From Amycolatopsis sp. WAC 01376 (lineage in GTDB: Bacteria; Actinomycetota; Actinomycetes; Mycobacteriales; Pseudonocardiaceae): 64,000 nucleotides of DNA. Shown one piece after another: positions 49,187-57,914 of this stretch. Within the stretch, counting starts at the first letter, position 1, and each line of letters opens with the position of its first letter. The notes under the pieces are model-generated. The model worked only from the letters and a program-made list of their open reading frames with translations. It had not been told where the DNA came from and ran no database searches. The position numbers were made by a program, and so were the translations under genes. The stretch covers positions 96,598-160,597 of the forward strand of contig NZ_QHKL01000013.1 of assembly GCF_003947415.1 (NCBI RefSeq), in the 5' to 3' direction.

Positions 49187-50542
49187 TCAGGCCGCGCGGC
49201 GTGCGGTGAACAGGCCGAGAGTGGAGATGGCGGCGAAGCCGAACAACAGCCATCTCGCCGACGTGAGCACCGAAGGACCGCCGAGGTTGACCAGGAGACC
49301 GGCGACCGCCGCGCCGAACGCGGTCGACATCGTCAGGATCGTGGCGATCCCGGCAGCGGCCTTCCCGCCTTCGCCGTCCGGTGCGGAGGTCATCGCGGCG
49401 ACGGACAGATGGGGCATCGCGATGCCGATTCCCATGCCACCGAAGAAGAGCACCGGCAGCCACGCGAGAACGACGGGCAGCGACGGCTGTTCTGTCTGCA
49501 GCAGACCCAGCACGACGAATCCGGCGGCGAGACAGGCCGGTCCGGCGAGCACGAGCCGCCGAGTCTCACGAGCCGAAGCGCTGACGAGCTGGCTCACCGA
49601 CCAGCCCAAGGACAGCGCGGCGGCGAAGAACCCCGCTGCCGCGGGCGGAAGTCCGCCCAGTCGCTGGCCGAAGAGCGGCAAGAACGTCTCCACCGAGACA
49701 CCGGACGCCAGCACCATGATGGTCAGGTAGATCCACCGCAGCCGCGATCCCCGCCGGTACACCGAACCGGGCAGCACGCTCGCCACCGCGCGCTTCTCCG
49801 TCGCCAGGAACGCGGCCACGAGAACGAGACCCAGCGCGATGAAGGCCGCCATCGCGAGCGTGCCGGACAGGATCCCGGCCATGCTCACCGCTCCGGTCGC
49901 GCCGACGATCAAGGACAGCGACACGACCGGAACCGGCGGCGCCTGCGCCGGACGTCCACCGCGGGGAAGCGCCCGCGGCACGAAGACCGCCAGTGCGGCC
50001 GCCACCACGGCCAGTACCACGAACGCGGACCGCCACGAGCCGAACTGTGCCGAGAACCCGCCGAGCGCCGGGCCCGCGAAGTTGCCGACCCCGAACATCG
50101 CGGAGATCAGGGCGCTTCCCCGGCTCCACAGCCGGGGCGGCAGTGCCGAATGGATCAGGGCGAAACCCAGTCCGGTCAGCAGACCGGCGCCGAGCCCCTG
50201 TATCCCGCGGCCGACGAGGAGGACCGGCATCGACGGGCTCACCGCGCACAACACCGAGCCCGCGGCGAAGACGCCGAAGCCGATCAAATAGGAACCCTTG
50301 CCGCCGAAGCGGAAAAGGGTCTGACCCACCACCATGGTCGCGACGACCTCGGCGACCAGGAACGCCGTCATGGTCCAGGCGTACAGCGGCCGTCCGCCGA
50401 TGTCCTGGACCGCCGTCGGCAGCAGGCTCGCCGCCACATAAATGGTGATCGCGCCGACGAGCACGCCACCCGCCAGTACCACCGAAGTGCTCGTATGTCG
50501 GCCCAGTTCCCGCCAGGAACCGACGTCTTGCCCGATGCTCAC
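49187..50542 (-). CDS. MFS transporter, drug-export type
   Basis: A 451-residue membrane protein with 12-14 hydrophobic segments. Motif A is degenerate (VVGQTLFRFGGKGSYLIGFGVFAAGSVLCA), and motif C-like GRGIQGLGAGLLTGLGFALI follows, which is usual in DHA-type proton antiporters. GTG 50542 has GAGGAG 6 nt upstream. The TetR gene 90 bp upstream on the same strand may regulate it, but that regulator's operators lie on its other side. Substrate unknown. Confidence 0.85.
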   Translation of the reverse strand: MSIGQDVGSWRELGRHTSTSVVLAGGVLVGAITIYVAASLLPTAVQDIGGRPLYAWTMTAFLVAEVVATMVVGQTLFRFGGKGSYLIGFGVFAAGSVLCAVSPSMPVLLVGRGIQGLGAGLLTGLGFALIHSALPPRLWSRGSALISAMFGVGNFAGPALGGFSAQFGSWRSAFVVLAVVAAALAVFVPRALPRGGRPAQAPPVPVVSLSLIVGATGAVSMAGILSGTLAMAAFIALGLVLVAAFLATEKRAVASVLPGSVYRRGSRLRWIYLTIMVLASGVSVETFLPLFGQRLGGLPPAAAGFFAAALSLGWSVSQLVSASARETRRLVLAGPACLAAGFVVLGLLQTEQPSLPVVLAWLPVLFFGGMGIGIAMPHLSVAAMTSAPDGEGGKAAAGIATILTMSTAFGAAVAGLLVNLGGPSVLTSARWLLFGFAAISTLGLFTARRAA

Positions 50543-50631
50543 GCGTTTCTCCTCGTTGTCGAAAGGATTGCGCTTCGCATCCTGTCGGCGCGGGGAGCCC
50601 CGGTAATCGGACAAATCGGACGTGAATCACG

Positions 50632-51222
50632 TCACATTTTCGTGCGGCCCTCGATGGCGGCACGGGCCGCCTCGACCGACTTCCGGACGACGACTTCCGT
50701 GGAATAGCCCTGTTTCGTGAAGACCCCGTCCAGGTAGAACGTGCCGTAGCCGTGTGCCTGGGTGAACAACTGCTCCATCAGTTCCAGCCCGTCCTGTGGC
50801 CGATCGGCGACGGTGAGGCAGAGCATGACGAACTGGTCGGTCAGGCGGCGGGTCTGCTCGTGCAGGTCTGCGTGCTCCGGGCCTTGCAGCCCGTCGGCGT
50901 AGATGACGTTCATCCCGGCCCGGCGTTCGATCAGGTACTCCGTGTACGCGCCGGCGGCCGCGGCGAGCGCGGCGACGGGCTCGCTCTCGGCTTCGACGGC
51001 GTCGTGCACCTTGTCGGCCAGCTGGCAGGCGACGCTCGTCGCGGTCGCGGCCATCAGGCTTTCCTTGGTCGGGAAATGCCGGTACGGCGCGCCGGGGCTG
51101 ACCTTCGCGCGCCTGGCGACCTCGGCGACGGAGAACGCGCCCGGTCCCTGTTCGGCGATCAAGTCGAGCGAGACCCGCACGAGTTCGGCGCGGAGGTCGC
51201 CGTGATGGTACTTGCCGCCCAT
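50632..51222 (-). CDS. TetR-family transcriptional regulator
   Basis: A 196-residue repressor with the N terminus MGGKYHHGDLRAELVRVSLDLI and HTH FSVAEVARRAKVSPGAPYRHFPTKESLMAA. The C terminus carries a TetR_C_13/WHG-like domain. ATG 51222 chosen; GTG 51234 is possible. It is divergent from a zinc alcohol dehydrogenase across two copies of a 16-bp palindrome, which are its likely operators. Confidence 0.9.
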   Translation of the reverse strand: MGGKYHHGDLRAELVRVSLDLIAEQGPGAFSVAEVARRAKVSPGAPYRHFPTKESLMAATATSVACQLADKVHDAVEAESEPVAALAAAAGAYTEYLIERRAGMNVIYADGLQGPEHADLHEQTRRLTDQFVMLCLTVADRPQDGLELMEQLFTQAHGYGTFYLDGVFTKQGYSTEVVVRKSVEAARAAIEGRTKM

Positions 51223-51255
51223 GTCGTGGATCACACCGTCCCGGTCGCGGAATAT

Positions 51256-51294
51256 GTAAGAGGCCTCTTACGCTAGTTGTAAGTGACCTCTTAC
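51256..51294. promoter_or_regulatory. Twin TetR operators between regulator and alcohol dehydrogenase
   Basis: GTAAGAGGCCTCTTAC (51256-51271, perfect palindrome) and GTAAGTGACCTCTTAC (51279-51294, one imperfect pair) are spaced 23 bp centre to centre, about two helical turns, in the divergent promoter. This suggests cooperative binding by two TetR dimers. Confidence 0.8.
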
Positions 51295-51322
51295 ATGGTC
51301 TCACTGTTTCTCGGAGGGTTTC

Positions 51323-52372
51323 ATGACGACGACCACGCACGCCATCGCCGCGCCGTCCCCGGGCGCCGCACTGTCGCCGACGACCATCGAGCGTCGCGAC
51401 CTGCGTCCGGACGACGTGCTGATCGACATCGCGTACGCGGGGATCTGCCACAGCGACATCCACCAGGTGAAGGAGGACTGGGGCAGCGCGATCTTCCCGA
51501 TGGTGCCCGGCCACGAGATCGCCGGCGTCGTCGCCGCGGTCGGCTCCGGCGTCACGAAGTACCAGGTCGGAGACCGCGTCGGGGTCGGCTGCATGGTCGA
51601 CTCCTGTGGCGAGTGCGAGTACTGCCTCGCGGGCACCGAGCAGTTCTGCCTCAAGGGCAACATCCAGACGTACAACGGAGTCGGCTTCGACGGCGAGAAC
51701 ACCTACGGCGGTTACAGCCGCCAGATCGTCGTGAAGGACGGCTTCGTCTGCCGGATCCCGGAAGGCATCAGCCTCGACGTCGCCGCCCCGCTGCTGTGCG
51801 CGGGCATCACCACCTACTCCCCGCTGAACCGCTGGGGTGCCGGACCGGGCAAGAAGGTCGCCGTCGTCGGCCTCGGCGGGCTCGGCCACATGGCGGTCAA
51901 GATCGCGGTCGCCATGGGCGCCGACGTCACCGTGCTCAGCCAGAGCCTGAAGAAGCAGGAAGACGGCCTGAAGCTGGGCGCGAAGGACTACTTCGCGACC
52001 GGTGACGCGTCGACGTTCCAGACGCTGCGCGGCCGCTTCGACCTGATCCTCAACACCGTTTCGGCGACGCTGCCCGTCGACTCCTACCTCGGCATGCTGC
52101 GGGTCGGCGGAGCCATGGTCAACGTCGGCGCGCCCGGCGAACCGCTGTCCTACAACGCCTTCTCGCTGCTCGGCGGCAACAAGGTGCTCGCCGGTTCGAT
52201 GATCGGCGGCATCGCCGAGACCCAGGAGATGCTCGACTTCTGCGCCGAGCACGGCATCGGCGCCGAGATCGAGACGATCTCGGCCGACCAGGTGAACGTG
52301 GCCTACGACCGGGTCGAGAACAGCGACGTCCGCTACCGGTTCGTCATCGACGCGGCGACCATCGGCGCCTGA
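51323..52372 (+). CDS. Zinc-dependent NAD(P) alcohol dehydrogenase (YahK/AdhC-like)
   Basis: A 349-residue MDR enzyme. Catalytic zinc ligands are in GICHSDIH (Cys) and PGHEIAG (His-Glu). The structural zinc loop is DSCGECEYCLAGTEQFC. The Rossmann motif is VAVVGLGGLGHMAVKIA. The sequence pattern matches the cinnamyl-alcohol/aldehyde reductase group (YahK), which prefers NADPH and reduces aldehydes. ATG 51323 follows GGAGGG. Its divergent TetR partner suggests induction by an aldehyde or related electrophile. Confidence 0.9.
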   Translation: MTTTTHAIAAPSPGAALSPTTIERRDLRPDDVLIDIAYAGICHSDIHQVKEDWGSAIFPMVPGHEIAGVVAAVGSGVTKYQVGDRVGVGCMVDSCGECEYCLAGTEQFCLKGNIQTYNGVGFDGENTYGGYSRQIVVKDGFVCRIPEGISLDVAAPLLCAGITTYSPLNRWGAGPGKKVAVVGLGGLGHMAVKIAVAMGADVTVLSQSLKKQEDGLKLGAKDYFATGDASTFQTLRGRFDLILNTVSATLPVDSYLGMLRVGGAMVNVGAPGEPLSYNAFSLLGGNKVLAGSMIGGIAETQEMLDFCAEHGIGAEIETISADQVNVAYDRVENSDVRYRFVIDAATIGA

Positions 52373-52438
52373 CTTCCTCTGTCCGTGAGTGATTCGGGTC
52401 GAGGAGCAGGTCAGTAGTCGCCAGCCTGTGCCGGTGCT

Positions 52439-52485
52439 GACGATGTAGGGATCGGGACGTTCAGTGTCCCGATCCCTACATCGTC
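52439..52485. repeat. Perfect 20-bp inverted repeat with 7-nt loop
   Basis: Arms 52439-52458 and 52466-52485 are exact reverse complements around GTTCAGT. The top of the stem is GGGAC/GTCCC with a 7-nt loop, as in the 5702-5754 repeat, while the outer stem differs. It is 66 bp past the stop of the alcohol dehydrogenase, so a terminator role is possible; there is no U-tract. Confidence 0.85.
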
Positions 52486-52758
52486 GCGAGTTCGCCTCGG
52501 ACACGACCTTTCGTCGAACGCACGCGAATCAGTCGAGTGGGGAGACATAGACACTCAGCGGTCCGTGAGGGCCTCCTTCGCTACCCTGGCGGTCAGGGCC
52601 CCGGCAAAGTCGGTTGCCGCTGGTCGGTATGGCTCTTGGCGCTTCGAGCCGGGCATCGCCGACTGTCCGGCGGGGGCGGGCGGCCCCTGAATGTCCATAA
52701 GGGACACCCCTTGGCGGCTGAATGCCCGATTGATGCACCTATGTGCAGTTCTGCGGGA

Positions 52759-52808
52759 GGGTCGTGAGTGGCAATGAGCGTTCTAACGCTCATTGCCACT
52801 CACGACCC
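52759..52808. repeat. Palindromic repeat family A, copy 2
   Basis: Perfect 24-bp arms (52759-52782 and 52785-52808) beginning GGGTCGTGAGTGG. Differs from copy 1 (18338-18387) by a compensated T-A to C-G pair and by A replacing the wobble G. It lies 138 bp beyond the stop of the minus-strand CPBP gene, comparable to copy 1's position beyond the hydrolase gene. Confidence 0.87.
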
Positions 52809-52946
52809 GGCCACAAAGCCGCACAAAGCACCCAAATCGGGCACTGCGCTCTCTCTTCGTGTCCTCTATGGACAGTCAAGAGCGCGCCGGCTCCATCACG
52901 TCGCGTTTGCCTTACCTCTCAATAACACCCACTACCTCGCGCCGCG

Positions 52947-53834
52947 TCACATCAGTAGCAGGGGCACGGTGTTCATCGCGGTGTGCGCGGCGATCGGTGC
53001 CCACAGGTTGCGGTAGCGCGACCACAGGTAGCCGGTGAACAGGCCGAAGAACCCTTGGAAGGCCACGATCGCGCCCAGCGTCAGCGGCAGTGATCCCTGC
53101 CCGTGCGTCGGCAGGTGCAGCCACGCGAACAGCAGCGACGTCAGCAGAATTCCCGGCCACCGCCCGAAAAGCGCCTCCAGCCGGGTCTGCAGCATGCCCC
53201 GGAAGAAGACCTCTTCGAGCACGTTCGCGGTGAAGAAGGTCAGCGTCGCGACCACCGCCAGGTACACCGGATCCGGGTAGTCCTCCGCGGTCGGCAGCGG
53301 CGGTGCGAACGGGCCGAGGACGTAGAGCCAGCCGAACACGAGTACCGCGGGAATCGGCGCGAGCCATTGCCACGTCTGCCGGGGGCGCCACGTGAGCCGG
53401 AACGGATCCGGTTTCCCTTGCGGGCGCAGGGTTCGCAGGAGAATCAGCGGCAGCACCAGGAATACGAGCGGCTTGGCGAGCCCCCAGATGTCGCGGACCA
53501 GGACCTGCTGTCCCGTAATGGACACGAGGAACAACGCCAGTGGCCACACAAGGGCGATGATCGCCAAGGCACCTGCTTGACGGCGCAGGGCGCGGCGGTC
53601 GTCCACCTCGGCGGGCAACGACGGTACGCGGAGCGGGATCGCGCGGACCAGCAGGATCCCCGCCAGCGCGGGAATCACCGCGCCCCAAAGGGAAAGCCGT
53701 TTGTCCGAGTCCGCGGACGGCTGGATCGTGCCGTTCCCGGTCGCCAGCAACAGTGCGGGTGCCGCGAGGAAGACCAGGAGACCGCCGATGAGGGCGATCC
53801 TGGCGGCTTCCGGGCGCGCACCGGTTTTTTCCAT
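52947..53834 (-). CDS. CPBP-family intramembrane metalloprotease
   Basis: A 295-residue membrane protein with about eight helices. CPBP/Abi motifs are present: EEVFFRG (catalytic Glu pair and Arg), FAWLHLPTHG (His) and HTAMN (His/Asn). The family includes CAAX-type proteases and bacteriocin-immunity proteins. Start ATG 53834 has only a weak ribosome site; an in-frame ATG about 40 bp upstream is possible. The TetR gene of the next divergent pair lies 56 bp upstream on the same strand and could be co-transcribed. Confidence 0.85.
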   Translation of the reverse strand: MEKTGARPEAARIALIGGLLVFLAAPALLLATGNGTIQPSADSDKRLSLWGAVIPALAGILLVRAIPLRVPSLPAEVDDRRALRRQAGALAIIALVWPLALFLVSITGQQVLVRDIWGLAKPLVFLVLPLILLRTLRPQGKPDPFRLTWRPRQTWQWLAPIPAVLVFGWLYVLGPFAPPLPTAEDYPDPVYLAVVATLTFFTANVLEEVFFRGMLQTRLEALFGRWPGILLTSLLFAWLHLPTHGQGSLPLTLGAIVAFQGFFGLFTGYLWSRYRNLWAPIAAHTAMNTVPLLLM

Positions 53835-53890
53835 CACCGGGCAAGGATCTTCGAAGCGGGCGCGACCGCGCGTCATCACTTCGGAGGATT

Positions 53891-54463
53891 TCAGCCGGCC
53901 GCGATGACCTTTTCCAGGCTGCGCAGGCACAAGCTGAGCGCTTCGTGCTTCGGTGTCTTCTTCTCCTGCACCGCTTCCCATCCCGTGTAGAGCAGGGCCC
54001 ACAACAGTTGCAGCAGCCATTCCTTCGACATCGCCGGGTCGATCGTGCCCTCGGCGTGCCCACGCTCGATCAGCCTCAGCAGCGACCGGTCGTCTTCGCT
54101 CTCGTCCTGCCATTCGGGGCGGGTCACCAGATCCGGCATGGTGAAGAGCAACTGGAAGACGTCGCCGAACTCGAAGTACTCCTGGCACAACCTCGCCAGC
54201 GCGGCCGGGGCCGGGCCTTCGTCGAGCCGTGCCCGCCGCGTGCCTTGGGAGACCTTGTCGAGAGCGTCGTGGCTGATGGCGTCGATGAGGTCGGAGCGCT
54301 CCGCGAAATACCGGTGCACCGTGGTGCGCCCGACGTTCGCGGCCGCCGCGATGTCGGCCAGCGTGGCGCTCGGTTGCTTCGTCAGTTTCTCGATGGCCGC
54401 GTCCAGGATCGCGCGCCGGGTCCTCGCCCGGACACCCGTCTCGGTGACCACACCCTCACTCAT
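53891..54463 (-). CDS. TetR-family transcriptional regulator
   Basis: A 190-residue repressor. The HTH is ATLADIAAAANVGRTTVHRYFAERSDLIDAI (about residues 33-63). Divergent from an ABC exporter gene, whose promoter contains the palindrome GAAC-ACGCAT-GTTC. By position it represses the exporter and perhaps itself, a common drug-resistance arrangement. Confidence 0.9.
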   Translation of the reverse strand: MSEGVVTETGVRARTRRAILDAAIEKLTKQPSATLADIAAAANVGRTTVHRYFAERSDLIDAISHDALDKVSQGTRRARLDEGPAPAALARLCQEYFEFGDVFQLLFTMPDLVTRPEWQDESEDDRSLLRLIERGHAEGTIDPAMSKEWLLQLLWALLYTGWEAVQEKKTPKHEALSLCLRSLEKVIAAG

Positions 54464-54513
54464 GGCCGGTACCGTACCTCGCTCGCCAATATGGAACTCG
54501 CTTGACGATTTTA

Positions 54514-54527
54514 GAACACGCATGTTC
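54514..54527. promoter_or_regulatory. Candidate TetR operator upstream of the ABC exporter
   Basis: GAACACGCATGTTC is a 4-6-4 inverted repeat (GAAC-N6-GTTC), 11 bp before the exporter ATG at 54539 and just after a TTGACG -35-like hexamer (54502-54507). ATGGAAC near 54491 and GTTCCAT at 54524 extend a looser outer repeat. Binding by the adjacent TetR is inferred. Confidence 0.45.
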
Positions 54528-54538
54528 CATTGAGAACC

Positions 54539-56278
54539 ATGGATACTCCACGATTGAAAGTGCTGTGGTCGTTCGCGCGGCCGCACAAGGGGGCACTCGC
54601 GATCGGCCTGGTACTCGCCCTGCTCGGCTCCGCGACCGGTCTCGCGACGCCCATGGTCACGAAATGGGTGCTCGACTCGCTGGGCTCGTCGGCGACGCTG
54701 GCCGGGCCCGTGCTGGCGCTGCTCGGCCTGATGCTGGTCGGCTCGGTGATCTGGCTGACGCAATGGATCCTGCTCGGCACGGTCGGCGAGCGGGTGGTGC
54801 TGCAGGCCAGGGAATCGATGGTGCGGCGGTTCTTCCGCGCGACGATCCCGGCGATCACGAAACGGCCGACGGGGGAACTGGTCACCCGCGTCACCTCGGA
54901 CACCGTGCTGCTGCGCGAGGCGGCGTCGTCCAGCGTGATCGGGCTGATCAACGGCGTCGTGATGCTCATCGGCACCTTGGTGCTGATGAGCGTGCTCGAC
55001 CCGGTGCTGCTCGCGACGACGGTGGCCGCCGTGCTCGTGGTGATCGCGCTGTTCGCGTGGCTCATGCCCGCCATCGCGAAGGAACAGGAGAAGGCGCAGG
55101 ACCGGGTGGGCCGTCTCGGCGGCGTTCTCGAGGGTGCGCTGCGGGCGATCCGCACGGTGAAGGCCAGCCGTGCCGAAGACCGGCAGTCCGAGCGGGTCCT
55201 GGTCGACGCCGAAGCCGCTACCGTGCACGGCATCCGCGCGGTGCGGCGGGAGGCCGTCGCCTGGGTGGTGGCGTGGACCGGCATCCAGGGCGCGATCCTG
55301 GTGATCCTCGGCCTCGGCGCCTGGCGCGTCGGCGCGGGCCTGCTCGAAGTGTCGAGCCTCATCGCGTTCCTGCTGTACGCCTTCGCGTTGATGGAGCCGA
55401 TCACCGAACTGAGCCAGAACATGACCACGTTGCAGGCGGGCATCGCGGCGGCGGGGCGCATCCGGGAGATGGACGCGCTGGAGATCGAAGAGGACACGGC
55501 GGCCAAGGCGCCGGAGACCGCGGACGGGCAGGACGGCCCGGTACTGGAGCTGCGCGGGGTGACCGTGAGCTACGGCGGCGATCCGGCACTGCGGGACGTG
55601 TCGCTGAAGATCCCGAGGCGCGGGCACACCGCGATCGTCGGGCCGTCAGGGGCGGGCAAGACCACGATGCTGTCGCTGATCATGCGGTTCGTGCTGCCGC
55701 AGTCGGGTTCAGTGCTGCTGGACGGGCGTGAGTACGCGGACCTGCCGTACGCGGACGTGCGGGCACGGCTGGCCTACGTCGAGCAGGAGACGCCGATCGT
55801 GCCGGGGACGATCAGGGAGAACGTCCTCTGCACCCATCCGGACGCGACCGAGGAGGAGGTGCGGCGGGCACTCGGCGAAGTCCGGCTGAGCGACAAGATC
55901 GCCGCACTCGACGACGGCCTCGACACCCCGCTTTCGTCGACGTCGGTGTCCGGAGGGGAACGTCAGCGGATCGCGCTGGCCAGGGCGATCCTGCGCACGC
56001 CGGACGTGGTTCTGCTGGACGAGGCGACCGCGCAGGTCGACGGCCGGACCGAGAGCGCGATCCACGACTGCATCCGCCGGCTGGCGCGCGACGGGGCCGT
56101 GGTCACCGTGGCGCACCGGCTGTCCACGGTGATCGACGCGGACACCATCGTGGTGATGGAGGACGGCCGCGTGCGGGCCAGCGGCAGCCACGAACAGTTG
56201 CTCGCCACCGACACGCTGTATCGCGAACTGGTGGAGGCGCTGCGGATCGCGGGGGAGGGCGCGCCGGTCCCCGGCTGA
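54539..56278 (+). CDS. ABC exporter, fused permease-ATPase half-transporter
   Basis: A 579-residue protein. Six membrane helices in residues 20-300 form a type IV exporter domain (including TKRPTGELVTRVTSDTVLLRE). The NBD has Walker A GPSGAGKTT, Q-loop EQETPIVPG, signature VSGGERQ, Walker B VVLLDEAT and H-loop VAHRLS. It likely works as a homodimer for drugs or lipids. ATG 54539 has no clear Shine-Dalgarno. Controlled by the divergent TetR gene, by position. Confidence 0.92.
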   Translation: MDTPRLKVLWSFARPHKGALAIGLVLALLGSATGLATPMVTKWVLDSLGSSATLAGPVLALLGLMLVGSVIWLTQWILLGTVGERVVLQARESMVRRFFRATIPAITKRPTGELVTRVTSDTVLLREAASSSVIGLINGVVMLIGTLVLMSVLDPVLLATTVAAVLVVIALFAWLMPAIAKEQEKAQDRVGRLGGVLEGALRAIRTVKASRAEDRQSERVLVDAEAATVHGIRAVRREAVAWVVAWTGIQGAILVILGLGAWRVGAGLLEVSSLIAFLLYAFALMEPITELSQNMTTLQAGIAAAGRIREMDALEIEEDTAAKAPETADGQDGPVLELRGVTVSYGGDPALRDVSLKIPRRGHTAIVGPSGAGKTTMLSLIMRFVLPQSGSVLLDGREYADLPYADVRARLAYVEQETPIVPGTIRENVLCTHPDATEEEVRRALGEVRLSDKIAALDDGLDTPLSSTSVSGGERQRIALARAILRTPDVVLLDEATAQVDGRTESAIHDCIRRLARDGAVVTVAHRLSTVIDADTIVVMEDGRVRASGSHEQLLATDTLYRELVEALRIAGEGAPVPG

Positions 56279-56283
56279 TCCGC

Positions 56284-57042
56284 TCAGGCGGAGACGGCGC
56301 GGACTCCCGGCGGCATCTCGCGGTTGATCTCGTCGAGCCGGGTGGCGACGGTCCGGCAGGGTTCGCAGTCCACCAGATGCGCGGCGATCAGATCCGCCCG
56401 GCGGCCCGGCACGCCGCCGCGGAGCCACGCGCCCATGCGGCGCCGTGCTTCCCGGCAGCACGGCGTGCCCGCATCGGGGACCTGCGCCTGGAGGAAGGCT
56501 TGGCGTAGTCCTTCGCGGGCCCGCAACGCCAGGACGGAGGCACCGTTGGGCGACACGCCCAGCAGCGGGGCCACCACCTTCGGCGAGTCTCCTTCGGCCT
56601 CGGTCCGCCACAACACGGTCCGCCAGCGGCCGGGGAGCGCGCAATAGGCGCGCCACGCCAACCGGGCGTTCGAGCGGCTGATGAGCAGTTCCTCCGCGTC
56701 CACGGCCCCGGCGGCCTGTTCGACCGCCGGGGTCGTGCCGTACAACTCGACCCGTTTGTGGTGATGGCTCCACTTGGCCGCGAGATTCCGGATGGTGACC
56801 GCGAGATAGGGGCGGAGGTTCTCTCGCGGGCCGCCGCCCGCGCGAATGACGCTCAGGACACGCACGAAGGCCTCGGCGACGAGGTCGTCCCGTTCGGCGG
56901 GTTCGGCGACCCAGCCCGCCGCGATCCGGCGGAGCGGCTCGGCGTGCCGCCGGAACAGCGCTTCGCCGGCGGCGATGTCGCCGGCACGGAAGGCGTCGAG
57001 CAGTGTGGCGTCCACTGCGTCCTGCCCGGCGTCGTCCCTCAT
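56284..57042 (-). CDS. ECF-type sigma factor with fused C-terminal zinc-finger domain
   Basis: A 252-residue protein. Region 2: ERDDLVAEAFVRVLSVIRAGGGPRENLRPYLAVTIRNLAAKW. Region 4: LPGRWRTVLWRTEAEGDSPKVVAPLLGVSPNGASVLALRAREGLRQAF. The tail carries PCCREARRRMG and HLVDCEPC, a zf-HC2-like His-x3-Cys-x2-Cys zinc motif usually found in separate anti-sigma factors. The protein may therefore regulate itself through redox or zinc. No separate anti-sigma gene adjoins. Converges with the ABC exporter gene. Confidence 0.83.
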   Translation of the reverse strand: MRDDAGQDAVDATLLDAFRAGDIAAGEALFRRHAEPLRRIAAGWVAEPAERDDLVAEAFVRVLSVIRAGGGPRENLRPYLAVTIRNLAAKWSHHHKRVELYGTTPAVEQAAGAVDAEELLISRSNARLAWRAYCALPGRWRTVLWRTEAEGDSPKVVAPLLGVSPNGASVLALRAREGLRQAFLQAQVPDAGTPCCREARRRMGAWLRGGVPGRRADLIAAHLVDCEPCRTVATRLDEINREMPPGVRAVSA

Positions 57043-57163
57043 CACGGCCACCGTAACCCGGACGCGGGCCGATCGCGACGACCACGATGTCATCGATCCC
57101 GGCCTGCCGTGTCCGGGATGTGGGAGCGGGAATGAACGGCGGCCCGCCGATGTCGGATCCGGT

Positions 57164-57844
57164 ATGGCCATCCCTTTCGACGACCCGGCCTGGGAGTCGC
57201 TGACCGGGCCGCACGCCCACTTCGCCGAAGGCTTCGGCCAGGTCCTGCGCTACCAGGTCGACGTCGCCCCGTTCTTCGCCCTGCCACCCGAACCGGACGA
57301 GGGCGTGTGGGCCGACGTCGCCGCGTTGGCGGGTCCGGGGGCGACGGTCACCGTCCACACCGCACTGCCTGTCCCGGACGGCTGGGAGATCCTCGGCAGG
57401 ATCGCCGGGGTCCGGCTGGTCGACGTCGCGCTCGAAGCCGCCGAAGACCCCGAAGCCGTCCTGCTGGGGCCGGACGACGTCCCGGAGATGCTGGACCTCG
57501 TCGAGCGGACCAAACCCGGGCCGTTCCGGAAACGGACCATCGAATTGGGGACATATCTGGGAATCCGGCGTGGCGGCGAACTGATCGCGATGGCGGGGGA
57601 GCGGCTGCGCCCACCCGGCTGGACCGAGATCAGCGCCGTCTGCACCGACCCGGCGTATCGCGGCCAAGGACTGGCGACCCGGCTCGTCCGCGCGGTCGCG
57701 GCCGGGATCCGGGCCCGCGGCGAGCGCCCGATGATGCACGCGGCGGCGACGAACACCCCGGCCATCCGCCTGTACCGGTCGATCGGCTTCGAAGTCGTAC
57801 CGCGGCCGGACTTCGTTTCCGTCCGGGTGCCGGGCTCCTTGTGA
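57164..57844 (+). CDS. GNAT-family N-acetyltransferase (FR47-like)
   Basis: A 226-residue acetyltransferase. The N-terminal half is unrecognised, and the C-terminal half has the GNAT core EISAVCTDPAYRGQGLATRLVRAVA (acetyl-CoA loop R/Q-x-x-G-x-G/A) and ATNTPAIRLYRSIGFEVV. FR47-like enzymes acetylate amines of small molecules. ATG 57164 is the first Met before the conserved PFDDPAWESLTGPHA. Upstream lies the divergent sigma factor gene; the threonine operon follows 70 bp later. Confidence 0.82.
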   Translation: MAIPFDDPAWESLTGPHAHFAEGFGQVLRYQVDVAPFFALPPEPDEGVWADVAALAGPGATVTVHTALPVPDGWEILGRIAGVRLVDVALEAAEDPEAVLLGPDDVPEMLDLVERTKPGPFRKRTIELGTYLGIRRGGELIAMAGERLRPPGWTEISAVCTDPAYRGQGLATRLVRAVAAGIRARGERPMMHAAATNTPAIRLYRSIGFEVVPRPDFVSVRVPGSL

Positions 57845-57914
57845 AGTTGCTCTAACGAGGGATTTCAGAAACTCGCGATGGACTGAACAGCACGGCCGGG
57901 CCAGACTTCGCGCC

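Larger units (their letters stand above)
52373..52946. other. 574-bp intergenic region with two long palindromes, no gene
   Basis: Neither strand holds a convincing coding frame here; the short open frames have shadow-like composition and run through the palindromes at 52439-52485 and 52759-52808. The sequence after the second palindrome (AAAGCACCCAAATCGGGCAC) resembles that beside the first family copy near 18394 (AAAGTGCCCATAACGGACAC), so the repeat unit may extend beyond the hairpin. It separates the alcohol dehydrogenase from the convergent CPBP gene. Confidence 0.6.

Noticed and set aside
52529..52925. Several short open frames in the intergenic region
   Set aside because: They cross the palindromic repeats, lack convincing ribosome sites and show no domain.
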